Source: Eubacterium sp. (GTDB taxonomy: Bacteria > Bacillota_A > Clostridia > Lachnospirales > Lachnospiraceae). From it: a stretch of 35,505 nucleotides of DNA. Positions within the stretch are counted from its first letter, which is position 1; every line of letters starts with the position of its first letter. The DNA is taken from the NCBI GenBank assembly GCA_017475785.1, contig JAFVEX010000183.1:1-35505 (forward strand). The letters run 5' to 3'. Shown here piece by piece: positions 16,129-24,166 of the stretch. The position numbers and the translations under genes are program-made. A model generated the notes under the pieces. The model was not told the DNA's origin. It did not search any database and saw nothing but the letters and a program-made list of their open reading frames with translations.

Positions 16129-17079
16129 ATGTTTGACGTGACTGCACTGGGAGAAGTTCTGATCGATTTTACGCCATATGGGACGAGCGAAGCCGGAAAA
16201 AGGCTGTTTGAGCAGAATCCGGGCGGCGCGCCGGCAAATGTGCTGGCCGCGCTTTCCAGAATGGGGTGTAAAACCGCCTTCATCGGAAAAGTCGGCGCGG
16301 ATATGCACGGCGATTATCTCCGAAGCGTGCTGGAGGAGCTGTCCATTGACACAGGCAGCCTGATCAGCGATCCGGATTTCTTTACGACGCTTGCGTTTGT
16401 CTCTCTGGAGAACGGCGAGCGCAGCTTTGCGTTTGCGAGAAAGCCGGGCGCGGACACGCAGCTGAAGGCATCTGAGCTTAATCCGGCGCTGCTGGAGCAG
16501 ACAAAGATTTTTCACTTCGGATCCCTCTCCATGACAGATGAGCCGGCGAAAAGCGCAACCTGTGAGGCAGTGCAGATGGCCAAAAAGGCAGGCGCGCTGA
16601 TTTCCTACGACCCGAATTACCGCGCCGCGCTGTGGCCGGATGAGCAGACGGCGATCCGCGAGATGCGCGCTGTCGTGCCGTACGTCGATCTGATGAAGAT
16701 CTCGGATGAGGAGTGCGCGCTGCTGACCGGTGAGCATGATCCGGAAAAAGCGGCGGAGCGCCTGCTGGAGGCCGGCGTGCGCTGCGCGTTTGTGACCTGC
16801 GGCGGAGACGGCTCCCTGCTGCGGACAAAGGCTGTCTGCGTGCAGGAGCCGGCGATGAAGTGCAAGCTGGTTGACACGACCGGCGCCGGCGACTCCTTCT
16901 GGGGCGGCGTGCTGTATCAGTTTGCCGTAAACAACTGGATGCCGGAAGACCTGGACACAGAAAAAGCGCAGACAATTCTGCGCTTTGCGAACACGGTCGC
17001 TGGACTGTGTGTCCAGAAACGGGGCGCGATCCCCGCAATGCCGTCACTGGACGAAGTCATTTCATCATCTCGTGAATAA
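16129..17079 (+). CDS. scrK: Fructokinase (PfkB family)
   Basis: Cytoplasmic ribokinase-family sugar kinase, 316 residues, phosphorylating the fructose released by the hydrolase. Visible signatures are GGAPANV near residue 32 (first PfkB motif) and DTTGAGDSF (249-257) with the catalytic base D255 in the anion hole. Substrate is assigned from operon context. The start is 12 bases after the hydrolase stop with GGGGGAAG in front. The last 23 bases overlap the 3' end of the convergent ycxB-like gene, and the operon terminator lies inside that gene at 17134. Confidence 0.92.
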   Translation: MFDVTALGEVLIDFTPYGTSEAGKRLFEQNPGGAPANVLAALSRMGCKTAFIGKVGADMHGDYLRSVLEELSIDTGSLISDPDFFTTLAFVSLENGERSFAFARKPGADTQLKASELNPALLEQTKIFHFGSLSMTDEPAKSATCEAVQMAKKAGALISYDPNYRAALWPDEQTAIREMRAVVPYVDLMKISDEECALLTGEHDPEKAAERLLEAGVRCAFVTCGGDGSLLRTKAVCVQEPAMKCKLVDTTGAGDSFWGGVLYQFAVNNWMPEDLDTEKAQTILRFANTVAGLCVQKRGAIPAMPSLDEVISSSRE

Positions 17080-17542
17080 AATCCACCAGCTTCGGGTGGC
17101 AGTGATTTTTTACAATTATAATTGTTTGTGATTTAGAGACCAGCAGATAAAAATTGGTGCTGGTCTCTATTATTTTCTGCAGCTCCGTGTATTTGACGGT
17201 CGCGTTGCCGCGATTGCTGTGCTGCACGAGATGGTCGCTGAAAAACTGGGTCTTCATGACCGTATTGTTGGCGGTCTCGTTGGCCAGATACATGCGCCGC
17301 TCAAGATAGCGCGGGATCAGGTACGCGATAAATGGCAGCAGAATCAGCATGATGACGTAAAGCTGCGTGGAGCTCTTGTTGTGATTGCGAATGGAAAAAA
17401 CCAGAAGCACCGCGAGCAGTGCCTCCAGTGCCAGCAGGATCGCGGCCATGCTGCGGCGGCTGGAGAGGGCGTGGTTCAGCTTCCGGAATTCCTCCAGCGT
17501 CACGACGGTTGTGGTTTCATAAAGGGGTTTGTTAAATTTCAT
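17057..17542 (-). CDS. YcxB-family membrane protein
   Basis: Small membrane protein, 161 residues, read on the minus strand. It has a short N-terminal segment, two membrane helices (about 32-51 and 59-78), then a soluble C-terminal domain (about 95-155) with YLVSKSQTIIIVKNHC-like strands. This pattern fits the YcxB-like family, whose function is unknown. GCAGGTGG lies before the ATG at 17542. It converges with and overlaps the fructokinase gene. Its codons also contain the terminator of the sucrose operon. Confidence 0.75.
   Translation of the reverse strand: MKFNKPLYETTTVVTLEEFRKLNHALSSRRSMAAILLALEALLAVLLVFSIRNHNKSSTQLYVIMLILLPFIAYLIPRYLERRMYLANETANNTVMKTQFFSDHLVQHSNRGNATVKYTELQKIIETSTNFYLLVSKSQTIIIVKNHCHPKLVDFIHEMMK
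17134..17176 (+). terminator. Sucrose operon terminator inside ycxB
   Basis: TAGAGACCAGCA (17134-17145) and TGCTGGTCTCTA (17158-17169) form a perfect 12-base stem with a 12-base loop, followed on the plus strand by TTATTTT. It lies 55 bases past the fructokinase stop, within codons of the opposite-strand gene. A perfect 14-base palindrome, ACAATTATAATTGT, lies nearby at 17112-17125. Confidence 0.75.
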
Positions 17543-17586
17543 AGGCCACCTGCTCGTTTGTTGTTTAAGATGCTGTGTGAAAACCT

Positions 17587-17660
17587 GCTAATAAAGAATG
17601 AAAACTACTTATGGCAGTTGTAGGAGAAGCCGCTAAAAAGAATGAAAACTTCTTATGACA
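17587..17660. repeat. Pair of 29-base direct repeats between two minus-strand genes
   Basis: 17587-17615 and 17632-17660 share the core AAAGAATGAAAACT.CTTATG.CA with a few changes. They are 45 bases apart, upstream of the minus-strand ycxB-like gene. They could be tandem regulator sites or a small duplication. No hairpin is evident. Confidence 0.55.
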
Positions 17661-17664
17661 TCGG

Positions 17665-18231
17665 TCATGAAATACCGCACCCCAGGAAGATTGCGTCTGC
17701 CCGCTCAAAGGCGTCGTCCGTCCACGGATAAGAGGAGTCGGACACGCCCGCGTCCTGGAGAAGATCCTCGGCGCCGTCGTCCTTCAGCATATCGACCGCG
17801 CCGCTGACGCAGGCCATCTGCTCACTAAAGATGTCAGCCGCCTGGCCGGAAAGCGTCTCAAAATAAGCACGGGACTGTTCTTCGATTTCATCTGCGGATA
17901 AATCCGTTCCCAGCGTAAAATCCAGAAGATCTGCCGCGACCTGCGTGGACTTGAGCGTCGTCCCTGCCTCGCCTGGCTTGACCAGCTGCCGTGCCTCCGC
18001 AAAAATGACGCGAAGATCTTCGCCCGAAGCATCAGAGGAAGCTGTGACAGCAGTATCGCCCGAGGCAGCAGAGGAAGCCGTGACGGCAGTATGGCCCGAG
18101 GCAGCAGATGAAGCCGTGACGGCAGTATCGTCCGAAGCAGCAGATGAAGCCGTGACAGCGGTTTCGTTTTTTCCTCCGCAGCCGCAGAGCAGCAATGCCG
18201 CGGTTATACATACAATCAACAGTTGTTTCAT
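17665..18231 (-). CDS. Small lipoprotein with a 12-residue repeat
   Basis: Predicted lipoprotein, 188 residues, minus strand. A signal peptide ends in the lipobox LLCGC (C18). Residues about 23-71 are four copies of a TAVTASSAASGD-like unit, a flexible surface spacer encoded by a 36-base tandem repeat. The C-terminal region (about 72-188) is mainly helical and acidic, with two Cys (C141, C185). I recognise no family; a DUF4358-like clostridial lipoprotein is possible but only a guess. AAAGGAG lies nine bases before the start. It is divergent from the tetrapyrrole genes. Confidence 0.7.
   Translation of the reverse strand: MKQLLIVCITAALLLCGCGGKNETAVTASSAASDDTAVTASSAASGHTAVTASSAASGDTAVTASSDASGEDLRVIFAEARQLVKPGEAGTTLKSTQVAADLLDFTLGTDLSADEIEEQSRAYFETLSGQAADIFSEQMACVSGAVDMLKDDGAEDLLQDAGVSDSSYPWTDDAFERADAIFLGCGIS
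18023..18166 (-). repeat. 36-bp tandem repeat (four units)
   Basis: Units begin at 18023, 18059, 18095 and 18131. Each is 36 bases (12 codons) and they differ at few positions. The array is open on both strands because the unit is a multiple of three and lacks stops either way. It codes for the Ala/Ser/Thr spacer of the lipoprotein. There are no unique spacers, so it is not a CRISPR. Confidence 0.9.
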
Positions 18232-18530
18232 CGTACAGTACTCCTTTCAGCGCGCGCGCCTTAATGAAAGTCATCTCTGTCATGAAGTTCTCGTAAACAC
18301 CTCCGCAGGGGTGCGCACGGATTTGCGGCAGAAAAATGATAAAAATTCTCAAAAGAACATGCATCCAGAATACAGGCCTATTGTAAAGCATCCGGGCAGA
18401 AACTGCAAGAAGTTGCTGTTTTTGGGTTCAAACCCGGATTAAACGGCATAGAGTCGATTTACCACGTCTAAAATGTGATATACTATTCGTTGATGAGTGA
18501 AAAATGAAGCTTTATAACTGCCTGTAGATT
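18232..18530. other. Divergent intergenic region with dispersed repeat
   Basis: It contains a stretch (18291-18345, AAACACCTCCGCAGGGGTGCG onward) that closely resembles the inverted sequence of 10738-10795 in the foldback element. A possible promoter for the plus-strand genes lies at its right end: TTTACC at 18458-18463 and TATACT at 18479-18484, with a short 15-base spacer. The GGGTTCAAACCC palindrome is at 18423-18434. No cobalamin riboswitch box was found. Confidence 0.4.
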
Positions 18531-18557
18531 TTGCGGAAGAAGATGGGATACAGTCAG

Positions 18558-18640
18558 ATGGAGTGGGTTGATATTGTAGATGAGAACGGCTGCCCGACCG
18601 GGAAGACCGTCAGCCGGGAGCAGGCGGTGCGGAAGAATTC
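18558..18640 (+). pseudogene. Nudix N-terminal remnant fused in frame to CbiK
   Basis: ATG 18558 opens MEWVDIVDENGCPTGKTVSR, which looks like the conserved first strand and turn of Nudix/IDI-type hydrolases (pattern WD.YDENG..TGKTV.RG). No Nudix box follows. The frame continues through an acidic, low-complexity stretch into the CbiK chelatase. Either a Nudix gene was deleted internally and left this scar, or the segment is now translated as an N-terminal extension of CbiK. Confidence 0.5.
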
Positions 18641-18673
18641 TGTTCAAAACTGCATTTATGAGGAGGAGCTGCT

Positions 18674-19598
18674 GATGGTAAAAGAGGCCGCGGAGCAGGG
18701 AAGAGATAAGCCTGGTTCAGATGAGCCAGAAGGAAAAGAGAACCCGGAGCAGGGGAAAGGTGAACCAAATGGAGAAGGAGTGAAAATCCTTCTGGTCGTC
18801 AGCTTTGGCACAAGTGTTCCGGAGACACGCGAAAAAACGATCGGTGCGATTGAGCGCGCGCTCGCGGAGGATTTTCCGGACTGCACGGTCAGGCGGGCGT
18901 TTACTTCGGGGGTAATTATCCGGATTGTCCGCCGGAAAGAGGGGCTGGCGATCGACTCACTGGATGAGGCGTTGGAGCGCGCCGCCGCAGACGGGGTCGG
19001 TGAGCTCATCATCCAGCCGACGCACCTGATGTACGGATATGAATATGAAAAGCTCTGCGGCGCGGTGGAGCTTTTCCGGGAGCAATCTGGCAAAAAGGCA
19101 GTGATCGGAAAGCCTCTGCTGGGGGACGAAGCGGATCTGGAGGCGGTCGCGCGGGCCGTTGCCGGGGCGGCGCGTGGCGAAAGCACAGTGGATCTTCCGC
19201 CAAAAACAGCCTTTGTCTTCATGGGGCACGGGACGGATCACCCCGCGAACATCGTCTATCTGCAGCTGCAGGAGACGATGCTGCGCATGGGATTCCGGAA
19301 TTGTTTTGTCGGCACGGTCGAGGGATTCCCGGAGGAAACGGAAGTTCACACGGTTCTCAGGAAAGTCCGGGAAGCCGGCTATACGGATGTGGTTCTCCGG
19401 CCGCTCATGGTGGTCGCGGGAGATCACGCGCTGAACGACATGGCCGGGGACGCGCCTGATTCCTGGAAAAACCTGTTCGGAGAAGTCTTCGGCAGGGATC
19501 ACGTACACTGTCAGATGGCAGGTCTCGGAGAGCTGCCGGAAATCCGGAAACTGTACAGTTCACATGTGGAAAGGAGCCAATATGACGAGAACATGTAA
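18674..19598 (+). CDS. cbiK: Sirohydrochlorin cobaltochelatase
   Basis: Chelatase inserting Co2+ into sirohydrochlorin in anaerobic cobalamin synthesis; some family members also insert Fe2+ or Ni2+. With this start it is 307 residues. Conserved features are SFGTS at the start of the fold, QPTH with H117, GHGTDHPAN with H185, GTVEGFP with E216, and GDHALND. Residues 1-35 are acidic and low in complexity. ATG 18674 has an excellent AGGAGGAG seven bases before it. The frame is open from 18531, so starts at 18543 or 18558 would add the Nudix-like segment. GTG 18780, preceded by GGAGAAGGA, would give just the conserved domain. No signal peptide, so cytoplasmic. The stop overlaps the LRR gene by 17 bases. 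Confidence 0.85.
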
Positions 19599-21732
19599 AA
19601 AGCTAATCCTGGTTTTGGTTTGTGTCCTGATGGTGCTGGGCTGTATACCAGATCCCGCCGGCCTGGGGTACGGTTCGCGTGATGTAGAAGCCGCGGCGAA
19701 GGTGAAGACAGTCGCATCGATAAAAACCGGCAAAAAGATCACGATAAACGGGTTGGTCTATAAGATTACAAAGCTTTCGAAGAACAAGAGTACCGTCCAG
19801 CTGACAGGACTCTCGAAGGCGGCGAAGAAGAAAACAACGGCGCTGAAGGTGCCGGCCTATGTAAAAATCAAAGTCAAAAAAGGGAAAAACAAAGGAACTT
19901 ACAAGTATAAGGTCACTTCGATTGCAAAAAAGGCGCTGAAGGGAAACAAGAAAATCAAACGTGTTTCCATAGGCGCCAACGTCACGGTGATCGGCCAGAG
20001 CGCGTTTGAAGGCTGCACCTCTCTTACGAAGGTGACGATCGCAAAAAAATCAAAGCTTTCAACGGTCAAAAGCCGCGCGTTTTACAACTGTAAAAAACTG
20101 AAAACCATCAATTTTTCGGCGGCCAAAAAGCTGAAAAGCGTCCCGGCAAACGCCTTTAAAAATACAAAGGTCAAAAAGCTGCCGGGCCAGAAGAAAACGG
20201 AAAGCACCACTGCCAAAACCGAGACAAAAAAGGATATCACGCAGTATTCCTATGAAGTGATTCCTATGCTGAAGCCGTTCAACGAGTTTTTTTACATCAA
20301 AACAAACAATCCGGATCCGGATTCATTCCGGTTTGCCGACAAATCGAGCAAATATTCAAAAGAAGCGACGATTGTGCCGGATGATTCCGCCTATGCGGAT
20401 GTCAAATACGAGAAACCGGCTGTGAAGCGCGTCAAGGGCGGCTATATCGGGTACTCCGGAAACACAGATGGCGGCAAGCTGGTGCTGCAGGAGGAAAAAG
20501 AGACGGTGGTAAACGGTTACTGGCAGACCGTGTACAAGGATACTTCTGTGACAGTTACGCTGCCGGAGCTGGTAGATGAGTGTGATTATCTGATCAAAAA
20601 TTACGCGGGATCAGGGTCATTTTTCGACAAGATGGACGCGGTGCAGAGCGGCTTTTCCAGTATCTGCCTGTACAGCGGCGTGTATATCCTGGGGAAGCAG
20701 AAGAAAAGCACGGATGAGCCGTATTACGGGCTTTCCACGTCTCCGCACGCGGATCAGGATTTTTATATTCAGGATCCGTACTACCGCGAGGACAGTAAAT
20801 ACATGCTGATCTCCAGCCTGTATCCGTTCCGGTATGATTCGATCGGCTTCCCGTCCATGATGAGTTCTGTGGCGAAACGGCTGAATTCCGGGGCGTCTGT
20901 CAAGTGGGATTCCTACTACCACTATGAGGTACAGGTGACGTACAACGGCACGACGAAAACCTATGGCGGCGCCGGCTCCGGCGGCGGCCAGGGAATCAAA
21001 GAAAACATGGTCAGTAACTGGTTTAAATTCGACAACAGCACGGATGACTACTATAAAAAAGCGTCTCTGAAGACGCTCAGCCAGAAAATCAACGCGTATG
21101 GAAAGCTGAATGTGCCGGAGGACAAAAAAGACCTGCCGGAGCTCACCTGGGCAGATGTGCGGAAAAGTGTCGGGAATGGCAGTTACGTGAGGCTGGTCCT
21201 GATCAATTCTATCTTTGGCGGAGGCGGCACAGGGTACACCTACCTCTATGACGACGGCGGAAGCTATATCGGGTATTTTTCAGATGCCTGGTACGACGGC
21301 AGATATTTTAATGATCACGAATATTTCAGCCGCGGAATAACCTTCGCGGATGCGCCGGAGGCAGACATTGTAATAAAGAATCCCGTGATCCATTTTCCTG
21401 ATGACGGGAAACAGTGGAAATATAACGGCACGAACATTGGCGAAACGCCGGAATATGACGCGGCTTCAGGCACCTGGAACGGGTATGTAAGGTATCGATA
21501 TCAGAAGGATCAGCAGCGATGGCTTGCAGATTTTGATTATAGATTATATTATTACGATGATGAAGGATATCAATATCATTACGCCGATGAAAGTCCGGAA
21601 ATGCTGGAGGCGCTCAGCCTGACAAAAGATCAGGTCACGGCGATGAAGGTCGACCGCAATGCCAATACAGATCCGTCGTCCTACAAAATTTTTGACATGA
21701 AATCAGCGCCCGGAACAAAGGGCGGCGCATGA
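19582..21732 (+). CDS. Lys-rich BspA-type LRR lipoprotein
   Basis: Secreted protein of 716 residues. The signal peptide ends in VLGC (C21), a lipobox. Residues about 40-125 are strongly basic. Residues about 85-195 carry BspA-type leucine-rich repeats (IGQSAFEGCTSLTKVTI, VKSRAFYNCKKLKTINF). After a Lys/Thr linker, residues about 215-700 form a large domain unknown to me, rich in Tyr, Gly and Asp, with GGAGSGGGQG and GGGGTGYTYLYDDGGSYIGYF. ATG 19582 follows GAAAGGAG and overlaps the end of cbiK, so translation is probably coupled. Its place in a tetrapyrrole cluster suggests a surface role linked to metal or tetrapyrrole capture, but nothing in the sequence proves this. Confidence 0.75.
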   Translation: MTRTCKKLILVLVCVLMVLGCIPDPAGLGYGSRDVEAAAKVKTVASIKTGKKITINGLVYKITKLSKNKSTVQLTGLSKAAKKKTTALKVPAYVKIKVKKGKNKGTYKYKVTSIAKKALKGNKKIKRVSIGANVTVIGQSAFEGCTSLTKVTIAKKSKLSTVKSRAFYNCKKLKTINFSAAKKLKSVPANAFKNTKVKKLPGQKKTESTTAKTETKKDITQYSYEVIPMLKPFNEFFYIKTNNPDPDSFRFADKSSKYSKEATIVPDDSAYADVKYEKPAVKRVKGGYIGYSGNTDGGKLVLQEEKETVVNGYWQTVYKDTSVTVTLPELVDECDYLIKNYAGSGSFFDKMDAVQSGFSSICLYSGVYILGKQKKSTDEPYYGLSTSPHADQDFYIQDPYYREDSKYMLISSLYPFRYDSIGFPSMMSSVAKRLNSGASVKWDSYYHYEVQVTYNGTTKTYGGAGSGGGQGIKENMVSNWFKFDNSTDDYYKKASLKTLSQKINAYGKLNVPEDKKDLPELTWADVRKSVGNGSYVRLVLINSIFGGGGTGYTYLYDDGGSYIGYFSDAWYDGRYFNDHEYFSRGITFADAPEADIVIKNPVIHFPDDGKQWKYNGTNIGETPEYDAASGTWNGYVRYRYQKDQQRWLADFDYRLYYYDDEGYQYHYADESPEMLEALSLTKDQVTAMKVDRNANTDPSSYKIFDMKSAPGTKGGA

Positions 21733-21788
21733 GCCCCGCCGGACAGCGGCTGGTTTTCTGTCTGATCAAGATGACAGGGACGATGAGA

Positions 21789-21925
21789 TGACAGGGGACG
21801 GTTCTCTGTCACCTAAACTGCAGAAGAAGCATTCTGCGCATTAGTCCAGTTACTTAAAACCTGATGTACTGGTTTTCTCATAATCCGGAATTGTGACTGA
21901 GATGACAGAGAACCGTCCCCTGTCA
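21789..21925. repeat. REPIN-like inverted pair of REP sequences
   Basis: Two 23-base REP-type units are arranged in opposite directions: 21789-21811 and 21903-21925, sharing the core GGGGACGGTTCTCTGTC or its complement. Each unit also forms its own hairpin (TGACAG/CTGTCA). About 90 unrelated bases lie between them. Imperfect additional pieces (ATGACAGGGACGATG) precede the left unit. From memory, GGGGACGGTTC repeats are frequent in gut Firmicutes and are linked with Y1-type REP transposases; none is encoded here. Confidence 0.75.
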
Positions 21926-21962
21926 CCTTGCAGGATGGACATTGAGGAAGGATAATAAAAGC

Positions 21963-23297
21963 GTGCGGACATTTTTGAAAACACTTCTTGCCGTGCTGAT
22001 TTTCGCGGCAGCATGCGCAAACCCATACGCGATCTCCGCCGCACCGGGCTTTGAGCAGGTTGCCTCCGGAAATGAGCTGGCAAACGCGAAAAAGGTCTCC
22101 CGGTATGGGATGCTGCCGGTGTACGCGCGGGATATCGCAGACGGCGTGTATGACGTGAAGGTTGCCTCCAGTTCTTCTTTCTTCCGGATTGCGGAGGCGT
22201 CGCTGCTGGTTGAAAACGGATCCATGCAGCTGACGATGCTGATCCCGAGTAAGAGTTACACACATGTATACCCGGGCAGCGGGACGGAAGCGGCCGCCGC
22301 GCCGCTGGAGTCATACATTGCCGCGGAGGAGGCAGAGCGCGGCACTTCCTTTACTGTGCCGGTCGAGGCACTGGATCAGGCGTTTTCCTGCGCCACATTC
22401 AGCAAGAACCGGAAAAAATGGTACGACCGGGCACTGCTGATTGAGGCGGATTCCCTGCCTGCAGAGGCGCTGAAGGTTTCCCTGCCAGATTATGATCTGA
22501 TTTCTGACGCGCTGGATGCCTACGCGGAGACACACCCGGATGAGGTGGCAGAGGCAAAGGACGAAGGAAGCCGGGCGGGTGCGCCGGCCGGCGAGGAGAC
22601 CTCCGGGCAGCCGGGGGCGTCGCCGGAAACCGGAGCGGCCGGGCAGGAAGAAGCCAGGACGAAGAATCACACAGGGAGCGCGGGGCAGGAAGGGACATCT
22701 TCAGGGGCGGAGTCAGATTCCGCCGCAGGGTCAGCCGGGCGGGACACAGAAGATGCCGCTGAGGCAGACGCGGGATCGGACACTCCGGCCGCAGGAACGT
22801 CTGGCCAGACGGGAAACCAGGAGACTGGCGGTTCGGAGGCAGGCGGCTCGGAGGCGGTTTCTGTGAACCTGCCAGACGGCGAATATGCCATAGAAGTGAC
22901 GATGACCGGCGGCAGCGGCCGGGCGAGCGTCAGCTCGCCGACCTGGCTGGTCGTGGAAAACGGCCGCGCGTACGCGAGGCTGCTCTGGAGCAGCAGCTAC
23001 TACGACTACATGGTCGTCGAAGATACCATCTACCGGAATCTGTCATCCGAGGGCGGAAACTCCACGTTCCTGATCCCGCTGACAGAATTCGACGAGCCGA
23101 TGGCGGTGATCGCGGACACAACGGCGATGGGCGACCCGGTCGAGATCGAGTATATGCTGACGTTCTATGAAGACAGCATCGGAAACAAGGGTCAGATACC
23201 ACAGGAAGCGGCAAAGAAGGTGCTGATCACAGCGCTTGTGATCATCGTGGCAGGCGGCGTCCTGAATTATCTCGTCAAAGCAAGGCGGAAACGCTGA
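21963..23297 (+). CDS. Membrane-anchored surface protein with two NEAT/Shp-like domains
   Basis: Secreted protein of 444 residues fixed by a C-terminal membrane helix (about 419-437) and the basic tail KARRKR. A signal peptide covers about 1-27. Domain 1 (about 58-165) and domain 2 (about 303-402) share the pattern DG.Y.V, VVENG, S.SY and F.(V/I)P. Domain 2 resembles residues 42-138 of the ABC lipoprotein at 3472. The shape recalls haem-binding NEAT or Shp domains, with several Tyr (SSSYYDYM, EIEYMLTFY), but no definite haem motif can be claimed. A Gly/Ala/Glu-rich linker joins the domains. GTG 21963 follows AGGAAGGA; TTG 21942 is an alternative. Likely role: surface capture of haem, a corrinoid or metal. 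Confidence 0.65.
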   Translation: MRTFLKTLLAVLIFAAACANPYAISAAPGFEQVASGNELANAKKVSRYGMLPVYARDIADGVYDVKVASSSSFFRIAEASLLVENGSMQLTMLIPSKSYTHVYPGSGTEAAAAPLESYIAAEEAERGTSFTVPVEALDQAFSCATFSKNRKKWYDRALLIEADSLPAEALKVSLPDYDLISDALDAYAETHPDEVAEAKDEGSRAGAPAGEETSGQPGASPETGAAGQEEARTKNHTGSAGQEGTSSGAESDSAAGSAGRDTEDAAEADAGSDTPAAGTSGQTGNQETGGSEAGGSEAVSVNLPDGEYAIEVTMTGGSGRASVSSPTWLVVENGRAYARLLWSSSYYDYMVVEDTIYRNLSSEGGNSTFLIPLTEFDEPMAVIADTTAMGDPVEIEYMLTFYEDSIGNKGQIPQEAAKKVLITALVIIVAGGVLNYLVKARRKR

Positions 23298-23302
23298 GGG
23301 GC

Positions 23303-23325
23303 TGACCGGGGACGGTTCTCTGTCC
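23303..23325 (+). repeat. Single REP unit
   Basis: A third copy of the GGGGACGGTTCTCTGTC core, with slightly changed ends (TGACC and GTCCA). It lies between the surface protein and the methyltransferase gene. It has no inverted partner within the window. Confidence 0.7.
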
Positions 23326-23364
23326 AGCCTGTCCAGTCATCCTGCAGTGAGGGAGGAGTGTATT

Positions 23365-24054
23365 ATGAGCAACAAAGGAATCGCCTATGGCGTAGGCGTC
23401 GGGCCGGGGGATCCGGAGCTGATGACATTGAAAGCAGTCCGGTTAATCCGGGAGAATAAGGTGATTGCGGTTCCCGGAACGGACGCAAAAGAATCCGTCG
23501 CCTACAAAATCGCGGTACAGGCAGTGCCGGAGCTGGCGGAAAAGGAACTGATCGCGATCAATATGCCGATGACCAAGGACGCGGAGAAGCTTCTGGAGGC
23601 CCATCACCGCGGCGCGCGCCAGATATCAGAATGGCTCGACAAGGGAGAAAATGTCGTGTATCTGACGCTTGGAGATTCGACCGTTTACTGCACTTTCACT
23701 TATCTTCAGGGAATTCTGGAGGCAGACGGTTACCGGACAGAGCTGGTAAACGGCATTCCCTCGTTCTGCGCGGCGGCGGCGCGCCTGAACATTCCGCTGA
23801 TGGCATGGAACGAGCAGCTCCATGTGCTGCCGGCGACGCACAAGACAGATGTCGTCATGAATCAGCCGGGCACGTATGTATTGATGAAGTCCGGAAGCCG
23901 CATGAAAGAGATCAAGGCTCTGCTGGCGCAAAGCGGGCGGCACGTGCAGGCAGTGGAAAACTGCAGCATGCCGGACGAAGTTGTTTACCGCAGTGTAGAC
24001 GAAATTCCCGATGACGCAGGGTATTTTTCACTGATTATTTCGCGTGAGCGGTAA
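23365..24054 (+). CDS. cbiL: Precorrin-2 / cobalt-factor-II C20-methyltransferase
   Basis: SAM-dependent tetrapyrrole methylase of 229 residues, adding the C20 methyl group to precorrin-2 or cobalt-sirohydrochlorin on the way to cobalamin. Landmarks are GVGVGPGDPELMTLKAVR at the N-terminus, VVYLTLGDSTVYCTFTYL (the GD.S.Y.T pattern typical of CbiL/CobI) and GIPSFCAAAARLN. ATG 23365 follows GGGAGGAG by six bases and is preferred over the GTG at 23347. With CbiK in the cluster the cobalt-early (anaerobic) route is likely, hence the symbol cbiL; cobI is the aerobic equivalent. Most other cobalamin genes must lie elsewhere. Confidence 0.9.
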   Translation: MSNKGIAYGVGVGPGDPELMTLKAVRLIRENKVIAVPGTDAKESVAYKIAVQAVPELAEKELIAINMPMTKDAEKLLEAHHRGARQISEWLDKGENVVYLTLGDSTVYCTFTYLQGILEADGYRTELVNGIPSFCAAAARLNIPLMAWNEQLHVLPATHKTDVVMNQPGTYVLMKSGSRMKEIKALLAQSGRHVQAVENCSMPDEVVYRSVDEIPDDAGYFSLIISRER

Positions 24055-24166
24055 TGCGGGACGATTCCGGAAAAAACAATGACCTCTCGCAAGATGCAGT
24101 TTTGCAGGAACGTTCAGCAGGCACGTTCAGCAGCATGCGGAACATGACAGAGGAAGGCAGACGGAT

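Noticed and set aside
14638..16737. Minus-strand open frame of 699 codons opposite scrB and scrK
   Set aside because: It is antisense to two genes with clear family motifs. Its translation is rich in Arg, His and Leu with no recognisable domain, as expected for a shadow frame of GC-rich codons.
18023..18166. CRISPR array
   Set aside because: The 36-base units are adjacent, with no spacers, and encode a regular 12-residue protein repeat.
18232..18540. Cobalamin riboswitch upstream of cbiK
   Set aside because: I searched by eye for the conserved B12-box pattern (AGCCAGGAGACC-like) here and upstream of 3472 and found none.
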